IMG/VR virus record: IMGVR_UViG_3300043788_000228
Span: 1 to 48,003 of that record
From: a virus
Length of the DNA: 48,003 nt
Reading direction: 5' to 3' (one strand)
In this document: positions 32,976-41,285 of the stretch, piece after piece
Numbering within the stretch: the stretch's first letter is position 1
How the letters are laid out: each line of letters starts with the position of its first letter
Notes under the pieces: generated by a model
The model's input: the letters and a program-made list of their open reading frames with translations, nothing else
Databases searched by the model: none
What the model was told of the DNA's origin: nothing
Program-made: the position numbers and the translations under genes

Positions 32976-33521
32976 CTAGCAGCCTCCGACCCAGACGGGG
33001 GTGAGCGTCGGCGTAGCCGTGCTACCGGCGAGAACGCCGAGCGAGAACGCGAGAATCGTGCCGAACGTCGGAGACGCAACTGCCGTTAACGTTCCAACGT
33101 TGGTCGAGCCGCCTGCAACGAGCGGAGTACCGTACGTTACTGCGGTCGAACCGGTGTACACTAGCGCCATGCATGGGCCGTTGGTCACGACGAGGGCCTG
33201 TGCGCCCTGCGAAATTGCCGGACGCCAGACAATCCCGTACATGAACGTGCCGAACTGCTGACTCGTCGTCGCGTTGGCGATCCAATTCGCGCCGAGACTA
33301 TTCCCGCTTGCCTCAACGACGTTGAGCAGCGAGCCGTTAACCGCGGGCGTCGTCGCCGTCGTGTCAAAGACCTCGCGAACGATCAACTCCGGGAAGGGAC
33401 CCGAATAGAACGGCGCTGTAGTGGTTCCTGAGACTTGCGTGTTGGCGCCGCCGGGTAGGAGGCCGGTGAGGTAGGACGGGTTACCCGACGCCATATCCTC
33501 CGCTTGGAGCATCAAAAGCAT
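32976..33521 (-). CDS. Possible capsid decoration/minor head protein
   Basis: 181 residues, beta-rich with many Gly, Thr, Val and Ala, like head decoration proteins. It follows the coat gene by one small gene. The start region (LLMLQAEDMASGNPSYLTG) has a second possible Met. Function assigned by position only. Confidence 0.55.
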   Translation of the reverse strand: MLLMLQAEDMASGNPSYLTGLLPGGANTQVSGTTTAPFYSGPFPELIVREVFDTTATTPAVNGSLLNVVEASGNSLGANWIANATTSQQFGTFMYGIVWRPAISQGAQALVVTNGPCMALVYTGSTAVTYGTPLVAGGSTNVGTLTAVASPTFGTILAFSLGVLAGSTATPTLTPVWVGGC

Positions 33522-33524
33522 GGC

Positions 33525-33767
33525 CTATTTTCCTTCCCAAAGTTCGTCGTACGCGCCCTTGCGCAACTTCGCACCGCCGCCCTCGAACGTTGTCGAGTTA
33601 TCCGAGAACACGTCCTTCTCGTCGTGCGATCCGAAGGGCGTGGACATTCCGGCATCGACCGGGTTATTGAATCGATCGGCCGGGTAATTGTCGCCGACCG
33701 CCTTACCACGCGTATTCTCGTAGCCCCGACGCGAGCCACCGAACGTCGCGTTGTTTTTCTTCGCCAT
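33525..33767 (-). CDS. Hypothetical Gly/Asp-rich protein
   Basis: 80 residues: a polar, low-complexity sequence (KKNNATFGGSRRGYENTRG, FEGGGAKLRKGAYDEL) that is likely disordered. It lies directly after the coat gene and ends three bases before the next gene. No family recognised. Confidence 0.55.
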   Translation of the reverse strand: MAKKNNATFGGSRRGYENTRGKAVGDNYPADRFNNPVDAGMSTPFGSHDEKDVFSDNSTTFEGGGAKLRKGAYDELWEGK

Positions 33768-33787
33768 ATTTTTAGGCTGCCTTTCCG

Positions 33788-33801
33788 GCCGCCGAAGCGG
33801 C
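33788..33801 (-). other. UUCG-tetraloop hairpin after coat gene
   Basis: On the - strand, GCCGC-TTCG-GCGGC forms a perfect 5-bp stem with the very stable UUCG tetraloop, about 30 bases after the coat stop codon. There is no U run, so it is more likely an mRNA 3'-end stabiliser or processing barrier than a terminator. A 15-codon frame (start near 33818) spans it but has little support. Confidence 0.5.
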
Positions 33802-33829
33802 GTAGGGATAGTACGTCATTGCCTACGAC

Positions 33830-34849
33830 CTACAGGTTTTGCAGATCGTTGACATTGGCCAAATACCCGTTCAAGCGCGGCTCGTCCGACGCATTCTGGA
33901 GCACCGTCACGTAGCGCGACGTTTTCGAGAGCACGCCAGGCGTATCGATCCACGGAACGTAGTCGAAGCCCTTCTCGCCGAAGAAGAACATGCGCGTGTG
34001 GTTCATGTTCACGTAGTAGAACGTGTACCCGATTTTGCCCGAGTTCGTCGTGAACCCGAAGTGATCGTCGCCGACCACCACTGCATTCAAGATATGCGGG
34101 TCGCCGGTGTACGGGTTAGCCGTGTCGCCGGGGCTGACACGGATCATCGAGTTGAGCGAGTACATGTACGAACCGACACCCTGTTGACGTGTGAAGACGT
34201 GTGTCGGGGTAGCCGAACCGATCGATGTTCCAACGTAGACCGCCAAGAATAGATTGAGCGGCGCATCGTTAGCCGCAGTGCCGATCGCGCCCGAAGAGAG
34301 GGACACGTCATATCCTGCCCACGTCGAGAGGGCGTTGGTTCCGGTTCGGGCGATATTGCCGTACACGTTGTAGAGCGTACCGTTATCGCAAGCCTCAACC
34401 ACACCGAGCGCCGGAATGCCGCTTTGTGCGTTCGAGCCTTTCGTGAGGGAGGTCGTATCGCCGCCGAGCAAGTCGGCAAGCGAAGCGATGGCCGTCTGAA
34501 TTTGCAGCGTGAGGTTATCCACGCGCATGTTGATACCGCGCACAAGCCGCAGCGTCTGGTAGTCGATTGTCACGCCCGCTTGGTACCACGACCATGGGAA
34601 CGAGGCCGCAGAGAGAATCTGCTGCGGACCCGACGCGAGCGTATCGTACTGTCCGAACGACTGCGCGGTGAGGTTCTTTCCGGTCAAGAGCGGCACAGCG
34701 AGAAAGCGACCCTCTTCAACACGAAGCGAGGAATCGTAGAACACTTCAGTTACGCGATTCGAAATGAACGTGTTGTCGGAAACGTACGGGACGAACGACT
34801 CAGCCAAGCTCGCACTCAGTTGGTCGTATCCGCCGAGGTTATACGCCAT
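33830..34849 (-). CDS. Major capsid (coat) protein
   Basis: 339 residues from ATG 34849 with GGAGAAA just upstream (an earlier in-frame start at 34879 lacks a ribosome site). It follows the scaffold gene, has its own promoter, and has the usual size and composition of an HK97-fold coat: an N-arm (SASLAESFVPYVSDNTFISN), long helix (RGINMRVDNLTLQIQTAIAS) and beta-rich P-domain. No motif is decisive; the assignment rests on order (portal, scaffold, coat) and strong expression signals. Confidence 0.72.
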   Translation of the reverse strand: MAYNLGGYDQLSASLAESFVPYVSDNTFISNRVTEVFYDSSLRVEEGRFLAVPLLTGKNLTAQSFGQYDTLASGPQQILSAASFPWSWYQAGVTIDYQTLRLVRGINMRVDNLTLQIQTAIASLADLLGGDTTSLTKGSNAQSGIPALGVVEACDNGTLYNVYGNIARTGTNALSTWAGYDVSLSSGAIGTAANDAPLNLFLAVYVGTSIGSATPTHVFTRQQGVGSYMYSLNSMIRVSPGDTANPYTGDPHILNAVVVGDDHFGFTTNSGKIGYTFYYVNMNHTRMFFFGEKGFDYVPWIDTPGVLSKTSRYVTVLQNASDEPRLNGYLANVNDLQNL

Positions 34850-34876
34850 GTTTTTTCTCCGTAGGATTGCGTAATT

Positions 34877-34892
34877 CAAGCTAGGTAGCTTG
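34877..34892 (-). other. Hairpin in coat mRNA leader
   Basis: CAAGCTA-(2 bases)-TAGCTTG is a perfect inverted repeat in the ~125-base untranslated leader of the coat mRNA, about 30 bases before the start codon. The rest of the leader (34893-34980) has no gene. It may stabilise the mRNA or affect translation. Confidence 0.4.
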
Positions 34893-34981
34893 TCGTTCGC
34901 CGCTGCGGAGAACTTTCGCTCAGTCTTTGCGGGCTGTTTCCAGGGACCGCGTGAGGCGGAAGGTCGTTGGCTGCTAGCCTG

Positions 34982-35010
34982 ATCCTACCGCCACACCCGT
35001 CTTACGTCAA
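34982..35010 (-). promoter_or_regulatory. Promoter for the coat gene
   Basis: On the - strand TTGACG (35005-35010), a 17-base gap and TAGGAT (34982-34987) make a sigma-70-like promoter. It lies in a 182-base gap between scaffold and coat and gives the coat gene separate transcription, fitting its high demand. The parS-like palindrome ends one base upstream of the -35. Confidence 0.6.
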
Positions 35011-35032
35011 GGTTGCTTCACGTGAAACAACC
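35011..35032 (-). promoter_or_regulatory. parS-like palindrome abutting coat promoter
   Basis: A near-perfect 22-base palindrome. Its 16-base core TGCTTCACGTGAAACA (35014-35029) differs at one position from the bacterial ParB site consensus TGTTTCACGTGAAACA. It begins inside the scaffold stop region and touches the -35 hexamer. It could recruit host ParB, bind a phage regulator, or form a hairpin in scaffold mRNA. No ParB gene is visible here. Confidence 0.55.
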
Positions 35033-36462
35033 TACATACCATCTGCTTGCACAGCTACCCTAGCAACCGCTTGGCGCATAAACTCCTTGATGTCCGTCTG
35101 CTGGCCGTTCTGCCGCGTTGGCGGTAATTTCGGCATCGCCTTCTTCGCCGGAGCCGTAGTCACGCGCGCGGCGCCCGCCGGAGTCGTTGCATTGCTCGCA
35201 GCTACCCGCTGGGCCGCGCTACGCTCCGCGTCTTGTATCGCCGCTACTGCGGGTGACCCCGCCGCCGCTAGGCGCTCATCTCGCAGTTGTTCGTATGCCA
35301 GTACCAACGTTGGAACCGACGCGCCCCAGCGCTGAAGTAGGCCGGATCGATTCGCGTAAGCAAGCGTGCGGCGGATAAGCTGGTCATCGCGCACCACGTC
35401 GCCCGTCCACTCGTTCGGATACATCTGCGCTAATTCTCGATGCATGCCTGCAACTGTAGCGTTCGACTGCTCCTGTATCCGACGCTGTGCTAGTTCACGT
35501 TGCTCTCGCTCGGCTTGCGCTTTACGCTCGACCTCACGGTCCGCGGCCATCGCAGCGATCTGCTGTTGAAGCGGAGTGAGCACCCGCCCGAGCGTCTGAG
35601 CGAGATACGGGTCCTCGTTGGGGTCCAGTGCGAGCGCGGCATCGTACGCAGGCGCGGCCGGAGCGGGCGCGGGTGCCGCAGCTACGGGAGCTTGTGCCTC
35701 ACGAAGCGGCATACCCGTCACGCGTCGGTTGTACGCCTCGATCACGAAATTTCCAAATTCTTCGTCCTGCGTTGCGCGCTGGATGAGCGGGAGAATCTGC
35801 CGCATACGGCCGTCGTTGATGAGCGGCTCTAAAACTGGACGCGCTTCGCCCAAGAACGTCCCGCTGCGGTGCATGGCCGAGCGGCGCGCGTAGCCCTGCT
35901 GGACGCGCTTCGCGACAGCCTTCGGCGCGCGCACGACGAACGTGTCGCCCGTATCGTCGTCTGTGTACGATACGTCTTCATAATCATCTGCCGCTTGCGC
36001 CGCAGGCGCGGGCGCCGCAGTCTCTTTGCGCTGCGCGCGGAGCGCGGCGGCCGCTGACTCGTCGGAAGCAATCTGCTGCTCTTCGGGCGTCGGCGCGGGC
36101 TTATCGGCCTTGAACTGGCCGGTGCGCTCATCGCGCTCGGGCACCGCTCGCCCTTCGATTTCGGCGACTGCTCGATCGAGTTGCGCGGTACTCGACGGAA
36201 TCTGCCCCCCTTCCGGGTGCATCTCTTCACGCGTCGGTTGAATCGTTTGGCCCGAGAGAATCGGCTTGCCGGTTTCTTCGTCAATCGCGGCGGTCGCTCG
36301 GGAGAAGTCCGGCATCGCCGCGGCCGTGACTTGTTGGAGCGTCGAAGCGCCACTATCTGCGCCTTCGGCCTTCTGCAACAGATCGTTTGCGAGTTTCTTG
36401 CCCATCTCATGCACGTCGGCGGGCGACGGCACACTGTGCGTTTTCTTGATGTCAACTGCCAT
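35032..36462 (-). CDS. Scaffolding protein
   Basis: 476 residues, highly charged and helical, rich in Ala, Glu, Gln and Arg, with two Ala/Pro-rich linkers. Long helix regions include QQQIAAMAADREVERKAQAE, and the C-terminus is basic (KKAMPKLPPTRQNGQQ...), as needed to bind coat. The position between portal and coat supports a scaffold that guides procapsid assembly and leaves afterward. AAGGGG precedes the ATG. Confidence 0.7.
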   Translation of the reverse strand: MAVDIKKTHSVPSPADVHEMGKKLANDLLQKAEGADSGASTLQQVTAAAMPDFSRATAAIDEETGKPILSGQTIQPTREEMHPEGGQIPSSTAQLDRAVAEIEGRAVPERDERTGQFKADKPAPTPEEQQIASDESAAAALRAQRKETAAPAPAAQAADDYEDVSYTDDDTGDTFVVRAPKAVAKRVQQGYARRSAMHRSGTFLGEARPVLEPLINDGRMRQILPLIQRATQDEEFGNFVIEAYNRRVTGMPLREAQAPVAAAPAPAPAAPAYDAALALDPNEDPYLAQTLGRVLTPLQQQIAAMAADREVERKAQAEREQRELAQRRIQEQSNATVAGMHRELAQMYPNEWTGDVVRDDQLIRRTLAYANRSGLLQRWGASVPTLVLAYEQLRDERLAAAGSPAVAAIQDAERSAAQRVAASNATTPAGAARVTTAPAKKAMPKLPPTRQNGQQTDIKEFMRQAVARVAVQADGM

Positions 36463-36488
36463 CGGATCGTACCCCTTAGAGAAAGTGA

Positions 36489-36518
36489 ATCCCAGGCGGA
36501 GTAAGCCCCGCCTGGGAT
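36489..36518 (-). terminator. Strong hairpin between basic peptide and scaffold genes
   Basis: ATCCCAGGCGG (36489-36499) and CCGCCTGGGAT (36508-36518) form a perfect 11-bp stem with an 8-base loop. On the - strand only TTCACTTTCTC follows, so termination would be partial; it could instead protect or process mRNA. The gap 36463-36547 holds no gene apart from the scaffold ribosome site. Confidence 0.55.
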
Positions 36519-36547
36519 CGGTTCGTCAGCTTACCGACGATGAGCGC

Positions 36548-36661
36548 CTACTTGCGACCGTGCTTACGACCGCGCCGGGATGACTTTTTGCGGCCCTTTT
36601 TGTGACGCATCACATGTTCTTTCAGACCGCCAGCTTGCTTAGCCTTTTTGCGACCACGCAT
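36548..36661 (-). CDS. Tiny Lys/Arg-rich protein
   Basis: 37 residues from ATG 36661 with an excellent ribosome site (AGGAGGG, seven bases upstream). About half the residues are Lys, Arg or His (MRGRKKAKQ..., RHKKGRKKSSRRGRKHGRK). It is probably expressed well. It could neutralise DNA in the head or bind RNA; this is inferred from charge only. Position beside scaffold and portal favours a virion role. Confidence 0.65.
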   Translation of the reverse strand: MRGRKKAKQAGGLKEHVMRHKKGRKKSSRRGRKHGRK

Positions 36662-36696
36662 ATTTCTACCCTCCTTTCTTGCCTAGACAGGCCCAT

Positions 36697-37155
36697 CTAC
36701 GCTTCGGGCACCGTCCCCGCGTCCGCGGAGTCGAATGCGGCACTCGAATCGCCGTTATCCCCACCGTCGTCGGGGAGGTCGGCCGTGTCCGGCGACGAGC
36801 TTAACGGCCCGGCGTCGTTTTGTCGCCCCTTACCTTGATGATGGGAAACCAGTGTGCTCAACGTGTGAATCGCGTCCGTGATGACTGCGGAAGTTTCTGG
36901 CCTCTCCGCGAAGTCCGCGTGCGCGCCCGCGAGCTTGAGCATACGAACCGTGCCGTCGAGCATCTGCCAGCCCTCGGACATCTCGTTCGAAACGTTCTGA
37001 AAAATATTCGCAAGCGGCCCCGACCCCGGTGCTTGCGGTGGACGCGGCGGCGGTAATGGTGCGGCCGGACCGCCTGGCGGGATTACCGGAAGCTGCGGTG
37101 CCGCCCCCGGCGGTGCCCCAGGCACAGGCCCGGGTCCGGGTGGTACTGTGCTCAC
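36697..37155 (-). CDS. Hypothetical protein with Pro-rich head and acidic tail
   Basis: 152 residues from GTG 37155. The first ~48 residues are Pro/Gly/Ala-rich; a helical centre follows (LANIFQNVSNEMSEGWQMLD); the C-terminus is acidic and disordered. AAAGGG is upstream of the GTG. An extended -10 (TGCTATGAT, 37186-37194) may drive it. It lies between portal and scaffold genes and may be a minor head or assembly protein. Confidence 0.55.
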   Translation of the reverse strand: MSTVPPGPGPVPGAPPGAAPQLPVIPPGGPAAPLPPPRPPQAPGSGPLANIFQNVSNEMSEGWQMLDGTVRMLKLAGAHADFAERPETSAVITDAIHTLSTLVSHHQGKGRQNDAGPLSSSPDTADLPDDGGDNGDSSAAFDSADAGTVPEA

Positions 37156-37212
37156 GTTGAATCCCTTTCGCGTTCCATCGTCTGCATCATAGCATGTACT
37201 CCCTTACTCTCT

Positions 37213-39267
37213 CTAGCCCTGCTTTTTATTCGATCGCCGCCCGTTCGCTTTTTTCGCCTGCTTTGCGCCCTGCTGCTGTTGCTGCGGACGGCCTGGAACT
37301 TTCCACGCCTGACGCGGATCGGCCATCTCTTTCTCGATGCGCCGCTCCAACGCAGACGCTGAATCGATATATCCGACCTGCTCGAAGAGGCTCCACACTT
37401 CCGGCAGATCGACGAGTGGCTGCCCCGACTGCACCATGTTCAGCATCATATTCAAGCGCGCCGTCGGACTATTCGGCATGGAACTTCCAGGCTTCGCTTC
37501 TGTCCGCAATGGCGTGACAAAGTGCGTACCGAGGAAGGGAATAGACTCATCGACGCCTGCCGCGTTCTTCACCGAAACGAGTTGCGGCGTTGTGTAGAAG
37601 CGCGACATAAGCTTGACGAACTGATTGCCGAGCTTGACATCAAAGCGTTGAATCGACCCGAGCGCATCACGGAACGACACCGCCGCCGTATCCTGATACA
37701 TCGACACTGTTTCTGCCGACTGCTGCCCCTTGAACTTCGCTTGTCCGGTTGCGATCTCAGATAGGTTGGACAGCTTCATGATCGTATCTTCAATGCGCTG
37801 TAGCAACTGCATAACGTACGGCGGCATATCCGGGCCAGGCTCACGTTTGGAAAGTTTCAACGACATCATCGTCTCGCGCATGATTGCGCCAGGCGCATTC
37901 GTAATATCGTCGTCGGAAATTTCTTCGCTCAAAAGAATGCGCCATACCGGATTACTCGTCAGGTTTGCAGCGTCAAGTAGCGAGCAGAGAAGTCGAATAT
38001 AGTATTCGTATGCATCAGCGATAATATCGACATTCGATTGGCCCCAGAACACACAGTCTGGGTTTGACTCGATCTCGATGAACGGCGTGTAGCCAAGCGG
38101 GTTCATTCGATCCTCGGCACGCCACTGGTTATCGACGATGATTGTTAAGCGCCCGAACGGATAGAGTAGATACTCTTTATCGTCCTTAACGACCTCGACC
38201 GCTTGCATGTCTTTTAAAATACGCAACCCGCCCAGTTCTTCCATACCGACGACAATATCGACGAAGCTCTGCGGCCATTCGTAGATGATATTACCCTCGG
38301 TAATCACACGGCGTAATGGATCTTCGCTTCCGTCTTTAAACCGCGTATACTTCTCTTGCGTTACAGGGTCACCGGCAACGGTAAATTTAACAGACGAAAC
38401 CTTCGTCGTCTTTTTGGGAAACGTCCAAAACTCACGCACCATAAATCCCGACGTTGAACCTGCATTATCCGGCGGGTTAGATTGCGCTGTGTACGGCGCA
38501 TTCGTCACAGAATTTCCGGTCGGTAGTAACTGCTGTGTTGACGGCGAAAGCACTTCTTGGCGGTTGGTATCTTCTGGGTGTCCTTGGTTTTCGCGACGCT
38601 GCCCGCGCATTTTTGCACGAAGCTTCGGCCATTTCGAGAAAATGTAATTCGCTGATTTCGGATACTCGTACATGATGACTTCGGCGTCGTCGATCGTGTG
38701 CGCATTTCGATCGACAAATATCTGCTCTCCGGTCACGAGTGTGAGCACGGCGCGGCATCCGTTCGAGTCGATTTCCGGCGTTAGGCGCCCAAACGCTTTC
38801 TTTTGAATTTGCGAGTTTAGGATGATGGAGCGTTTGATACGATCCCATTCTCCATCGATTGCCGCCTGCTTGATCGCAGCCGTTGCAATATCCGCAAAGC
38901 GTTGGTCCTCTACTTTATACGCCGCGTAGTTGATCTTGGAGTATGAATCATTAAGCACCTGCGTCCACTTTTGTGGAACCCAGTAGCACCAGTTTAGCCG
39001 TTTTCCGATTTTCCAGCGTGGACGCTTGCTCCACCACGGGGTGCCGCCCTTATACAAATTCATGGCGGCAGTCATCTCTTCGGTGATCTGCGTCTTTTCA
39101 CGCCGAAGGATACCCTCGGCATTCGCGCACCACTCGACAAGCGGATCGGCGTTGGGTTCCGTGTAGACCTGCTGCCGTTCGTTCCACGCGCTCGGCGGTG
39201 CCTGCACATACCACGAGCCCGCCGTAATTGCTCCGAGGGATGAGCGGTCGGTACCGAAGAGCCCCAT
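37213..39267 (-). CDS. Portal protein
   Basis: 684 residues from ATG 39267, with GAGGAGAA upstream; an earlier frame start at 39315 overlaps the preceding gene. Large portals of this size are typical for short-tailed phages. Visible features: a wing region (PWWSKRPRWKIGKRLNWCYW), a beta-rich part (YEWPQSFVDIVVGMEELGG), helix QLLQRIEDTIMKLSNLSEIA before the crown, ATGQAKFKGQQSAETV, and a Gln/Lys-rich tail. The dodecamer forms the DNA channel and docks the terminase. The order TerL - co-chaperonin - portal - scaffold - coat supports it. Confidence 0.8.
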   Translation of the reverse strand: MGLFGTDRSSLGAITAGSWYVQAPPSAWNERQQVYTEPNADPLVEWCANAEGILRREKTQITEEMTAAMNLYKGGTPWWSKRPRWKIGKRLNWCYWVPQKWTQVLNDSYSKINYAAYKVEDQRFADIATAAIKQAAIDGEWDRIKRSIILNSQIQKKAFGRLTPEIDSNGCRAVLTLVTGEQIFVDRNAHTIDDAEVIMYEYPKSANYIFSKWPKLRAKMRGQRRENQGHPEDTNRQEVLSPSTQQLLPTGNSVTNAPYTAQSNPPDNAGSTSGFMVREFWTFPKKTTKVSSVKFTVAGDPVTQEKYTRFKDGSEDPLRRVITEGNIIYEWPQSFVDIVVGMEELGGLRILKDMQAVEVVKDDKEYLLYPFGRLTIIVDNQWRAEDRMNPLGYTPFIEIESNPDCVFWGQSNVDIIADAYEYYIRLLCSLLDAANLTSNPVWRILLSEEISDDDITNAPGAIMRETMMSLKLSKREPGPDMPPYVMQLLQRIEDTIMKLSNLSEIATGQAKFKGQQSAETVSMYQDTAAVSFRDALGSIQRFDVKLGNQFVKLMSRFYTTPQLVSVKNAAGVDESIPFLGTHFVTPLRTEAKPGSSMPNSPTARLNMMLNMVQSGQPLVDLPEVWSLFEQVGYIDSASALERRIEKEMADPRQAWKVPGRPQQQQQGAKQAKKANGRRSNKKQG

Positions 39268-39268
39268 A

Positions 39269-39574
39269 TTACGCTTCTCCTCTACGCGAGGCGATATACG
39301 ACTCGCATGCGGCAATTGCCGCTTCCGTTTTAGCCGCGATCAGCTCCGGTATATCTTCCTGATAAGCACGCATGTCACGCAGAGTGATCGTGATCTTCAT
39401 GCGTATGTATTCGTTCGGCGGGTCAAACGCCTTCTTATACACCTCCGAAAAATAGTCATCGCCGCGGTTTTCCCAGTCGGTCATACTATACCCATACGGA
39501 AGTTTTGTCCCCTTGAGCAGCTTATGTACTTGCTTTTGGCTTTCGCGTCTAGCGTGACGTGCGATATTGCTCAT
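39269..39574 (-). CDS. Hypothetical protein
   Basis: 101 residues, charged and helical (ARHARRESQKQVHKLLKG; YIRMKITITLRDMRAYQED). ATG 39574 immediately follows the previous stop, and its own stop is one base before the portal ATG. No family recognised; likely a head-assembly factor by position. Confidence 0.6.
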   Translation of the reverse strand: MSNIARHARRESQKQVHKLLKGTKLPYGYSMTDWENRGDDYFSEVYKKAFDPPNEYIRMKITITLRDMRAYQEDIPELIAAKTEAAIAACESYIASRRGEA

Positions 39575-40372
39575 CTAATCCCCCGCCCGCGCGCGCGCTG
39601 CGCTTATCGGCTTACTCACCATCTTTGGCGGGAGCGCTTTGATTGCGCCCTCCGTATGCTTTTCTAGGCGCTCTTGCATAGCGACTTTCTTACCGTGCTG
39701 CGCACGTGCGCGCTCGGTCATCGTGCCGGAATCCCAATGCGCAAAACCTGCCGTCTTTTCGCGGTACTCGCGACGACCTTGCGTGATACGTGTACCGCCC
39801 TTAGCAATCCCGAATGGAGTAGCAATCGAATCCTGCCCGGGAACGGTCGGCATAAATACGTTATACGAGTCATCGGCGGCCGGTATCGAAAGCGACGCTA
39901 TGTTCTCGATATAGTCATCTGCGTCGCACTTAGACGGCGCAGCACGACCGCATGCCACATGCGCCACTTTTCCGTGGTCGTTTTCGAATTTTGCTCCCGG
40001 ACAGTCGCATACATCCGCTCGTACGAACTGCGATACACGCCACCCAACGATATTGTTCGCAGTGTTGACTGCACGTATTGCCTCCGTAATGGACGTAGGC
40101 TGCGCATAGATCGGGGACCATCTCTCTTCGACGTAAGCCGAAACCATACGGATTCTTCCGTTGGGTACGATAGCGGTAGTAGACTCAACTCGCTCGGGAG
40201 CGAGGGCGTGTTCTGCAAAATCCGGGGCTTTCTGCGCCTGTAGACGCATCGTGTGCGGCGCATCAATGGGAAGGCCTGAGCGTTCCTTAAACACATCGGA
40301 CGGGGATATAACCGCACCGAGCGGGCCCCGCGGGTCCAACATTTTTTCAAGGAACGCCTTCACCTTACGCAT
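39575..40372 (-). CDS. Hypothetical protein with Cys cluster
   Basis: 265 residues. The N-terminus is basic; around residues 120-150 there is CDCPGAKFENDHGKVAHVAC with a further Cys nearby (SKCDADDY), which could bind zinc. ATG overlaps the previous stop (TAATG). No family recognised. Position between co-chaperonin and portal suggests assembly. Confidence 0.6.
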   Translation of the reverse strand: MRKVKAFLEKMLDPRGPLGAVISPSDVFKERSGLPIDAPHTMRLQAQKAPDFAEHALAPERVESTTAIVPNGRIRMVSAYVEERWSPIYAQPTSITEAIRAVNTANNIVGWRVSQFVRADVCDCPGAKFENDHGKVAHVACGRAAPSKCDADDYIENIASLSIPAADDSYNVFMPTVPGQDSIATPFGIAKGGTRITQGRREYREKTAGFAHWDSGTMTERARAQHGKKVAMQERLEKHTEGAIKALPPKMVSKPISAARARAGD

Positions 40373-41019
40373 TATGCTACCGGCACTTCCGCATCATTGA
40401 TCGTCTCTGGCTGCGGTTGCGCATCACCGGCGGGCATAGTTACAAGTCCTTGTTCTAAGGCTTCATTCATACTCACCCACGAGCCATCCATACGCAGCAC
40501 GTACTTGAGATTGACTGCGGTCGCGAGTACGTCCATTTGATCCACCATCGCGTACACGCGGCCATTTAGCGTGATCTCGCGCTTCGCGAGTCGTTCAATA
40601 AGTACGACATCGCCACGCTTCCACGGCATCGGCACTCGCGCTGGCGAATCCACCGCAACGATACCGTCGCCGGTTTGCGGATCGTACGCGCGTAGTCCAG
40701 GGGCCGTCGATAAGGCGCCAGCCTCAATGTCTTCTTTCGTATAGCCGAGCTTCATCGTGACCGCCTGCGTAGCAATAGGCGTCGTGAGGACGTGCCCATC
40801 GCCGACGTGAATCACGATCCCGGCGCAGAAGCCGCGCTTCCACTCTTCCGTAAGCTTTCCGTCGCGGTCGCGATTATTCATCGGAGCCGTATATAGGGTA
40901 TGTCCGTTTGCGTCGATAGTGTTATCCAGTTCGACGGCCTCGACGAGTAGCCGATCTCCGTGCGGTTGGATAAAGAATGGAGAAATATCGACCTGCTTGA
41001 TGATCGGACGTTCACTCAT
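40372..41019 (-). CDS. GroES-like co-chaperonin with large insertion
   Basis: 215 residues from ATG 41019, overlapping the previous stop (ATGA). The GroES landmarks are in order: QPHGDRLLVEAVEL at the start, a mobile-loop-like GHTLYTAPMNN, GIVIHVGDGHVL, then GDVVLIERLAKREITLNGRV and YAMVDQMDVLA. A ~45-residue insertion follows the HVGDG turn, and a ~45-residue tail follows the domain; usual GroES is ~97 residues. Phage co-chaperonins (T4 gp31, RB49 CocO) help host GroEL fold the coat protein. Its place next to the head genes fits. Confidence 0.75.
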   Translation of the reverse strand: MSERPIIKQVDISPFFIQPHGDRLLVEAVELDNTIDANGHTLYTAPMNNRDRDGKLTEEWKRGFCAGIVIHVGDGHVLTTPIATQAVTMKLGYTKEDIEAGALSTAPGLRAYDPQTGDGIVAVDSPARVPMPWKRGDVVLIERLAKREITLNGRVYAMVDQMDVLATAVNLKYVLRMDGSWVSMNEALEQGLVTMPAGDAQPQPETINDAEVPVA

Positions 41020-41270
41020 TTCTGCCACGCTTTCAGATCGACTGCTTCTTGTTGAGACGGATCAACAATATCGTGAAGAAAACGCGCGCATGCCTGGCGT
41101 AGCTCATACACATCGTCCTTCACTAGTGTGCTTTCCGTCGTTGCTACTCCGGCGTTGACCGTCGTCTTGGATTCGGCGACGGGACCGACGGACTGAAGAA
41201 ACACCATTGCAATTCGTATCCGCTCTTCGAGCGGTACGGCTTGTATTGCGCCGATAACTGGTAGTGCCAT
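41016..41270 (-). CDS. Hypothetical protein
   Basis: 84 residues, helical, with a strong AAGGAG site before ATG 41270. Segments: AIQAVPLEERIRIAMVFLQS and VYELRQACARFLHDIVDP. No family recognised. It sits between terminase and co-chaperonin genes and overlaps the latter's start. Confidence 0.6.
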   Translation of the reverse strand: MALPVIGAIQAVPLEERIRIAMVFLQSVGPVAESKTTVNAGVATTESTLVKDDVYELRQACARFLHDIVDPSQQEAVDLKAWQK

Positions 41271-41285
41271 ATTCTGTACTCCTTC

